Positions 6,778 to 6,847 of a DNA stretch of 6,847 nucleotides are shown piece after piece. The stretch is taken from assembly GCA_963922775.1 (NCBI GenBank), contig CAWUJG010000021.1, forward strand, positions 1 through 6,847. Reading direction: 5' to 3'. Positions within the stretch are counted from its first letter, which is position 1. Every line of letters starts with the position of its first letter. Below the pieces are notes generated by a model that was not told the DNA's origin, did not search any database, and saw nothing but the letters and a program-made list of their open reading frames with translations. Source of the DNA: JAHDDH01 sp963922775. GTDB lineage: Bacteria; Bacteroidota; Bacteroidia; Cytophagales; Amoebophilaceae. The position numbers were made by a program, and so were the translations under genes.

Positions 6778-6847
6778 ATGGACCCAAAAAATAAATACTC
6801 CCCACCATTAATAAGCTTTGACTATGCCATAAAATACTTACTCAAAA
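6778..6847 (+). CDS. N-terminus of an Rpn/PD-(D/E)XK transposase-like nuclease, truncated by window edge
   Basis: Only 23 codons are visible, from ATG at 6778 to the right edge: MDPKNKYSPP, then LISFDYAIKYLLK. The SFDYAIKYLL pattern matches the start of Rpn-type recombination-promoting nucleases of the PD-(D/E)XK superfamily, which are frequent in intracellular bacteria. The nuclease residues would lie beyond the window, so activity cannot be judged. Codon style differs from the genes before it: GAC, TAC, TCC, AGC, GCC and CTC appear within 23 codons, whereas valS prefers T- or A-ending codons. This suggests a more recently acquired mobile gene. It starts 69 bases after valS on the same strand. 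Whether it is complete or a remnant is unknown. Confidence 0.7.
   Translation, partial: MDPKNKYSPPLISFDYAIKYLLK

Overview
The window is very AT-rich (G+C is only about a quarter by eye). Its genes look like those of a reduced, host-associated member of the Bacteroidota. The evidence is an ExbB protein followed by two tandem ExbD proteins of the type common in that phylum, start sites without recognisable Shine-Dalgarno sequences, many long A/T runs inside genes, and the beginning of a PD-(D/E)XK (Rpn-type) transposase-like nuclease of the kind abundant in intracellular bacteria. An Amoebophilus/Cardinium-like lineage is a reasonable guess, but the sequence alone does not fix the taxon.

Layout. 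Positions 1-1630 (minus strand) hold the first 543 codons of a sodium:solute symporter. Its 3' end lies beyond the left edge. A 235-base AT-rich spacer (1631-1865) separates it from a divergent plus-strand block: tRNA-Ser(UGA) at 1866-1952, exbB-like (1981-2733), an uncharacterised small membrane protein (2748-3152), two exbD-like genes (3094-3630 and 3640-4071) and valS (4081-6708). The protein genes are 9-14 bases apart or overlap by 59 bases, so they probably form one operon, and the tRNA sits only 28 bases upstream of exbB. After a 69-base spacer, a new plus-strand gene (6778 to the right edge) begins with an Rpn-type N-terminus and a visibly different codon style.

How the genes fit together. 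ExbB and the two ExbDs should form an inner-membrane, proton-driven motor of the ExbBD/TolQR class, which passes energy to TonB- or Pal-type partners that are not in this window. The small hydrophobic protein between exbB and exbD is the main unknown; its position suggests an accessory membrane subunit. ValS is an ordinary, complete valyl-tRNA synthetase that appears to share the transcript. The symporter would import a small solute using the sodium gradient.

The points most worth a second look are the small hydrophobic gene, a 10-A tract in its overlap with exbD where a one-base slip would either fuse or terminate the two frames, the possible C-terminal fusion of the symporter, and the foreign-looking Rpn gene. 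I saw no clear evidence of a wholly new multi-gene system.
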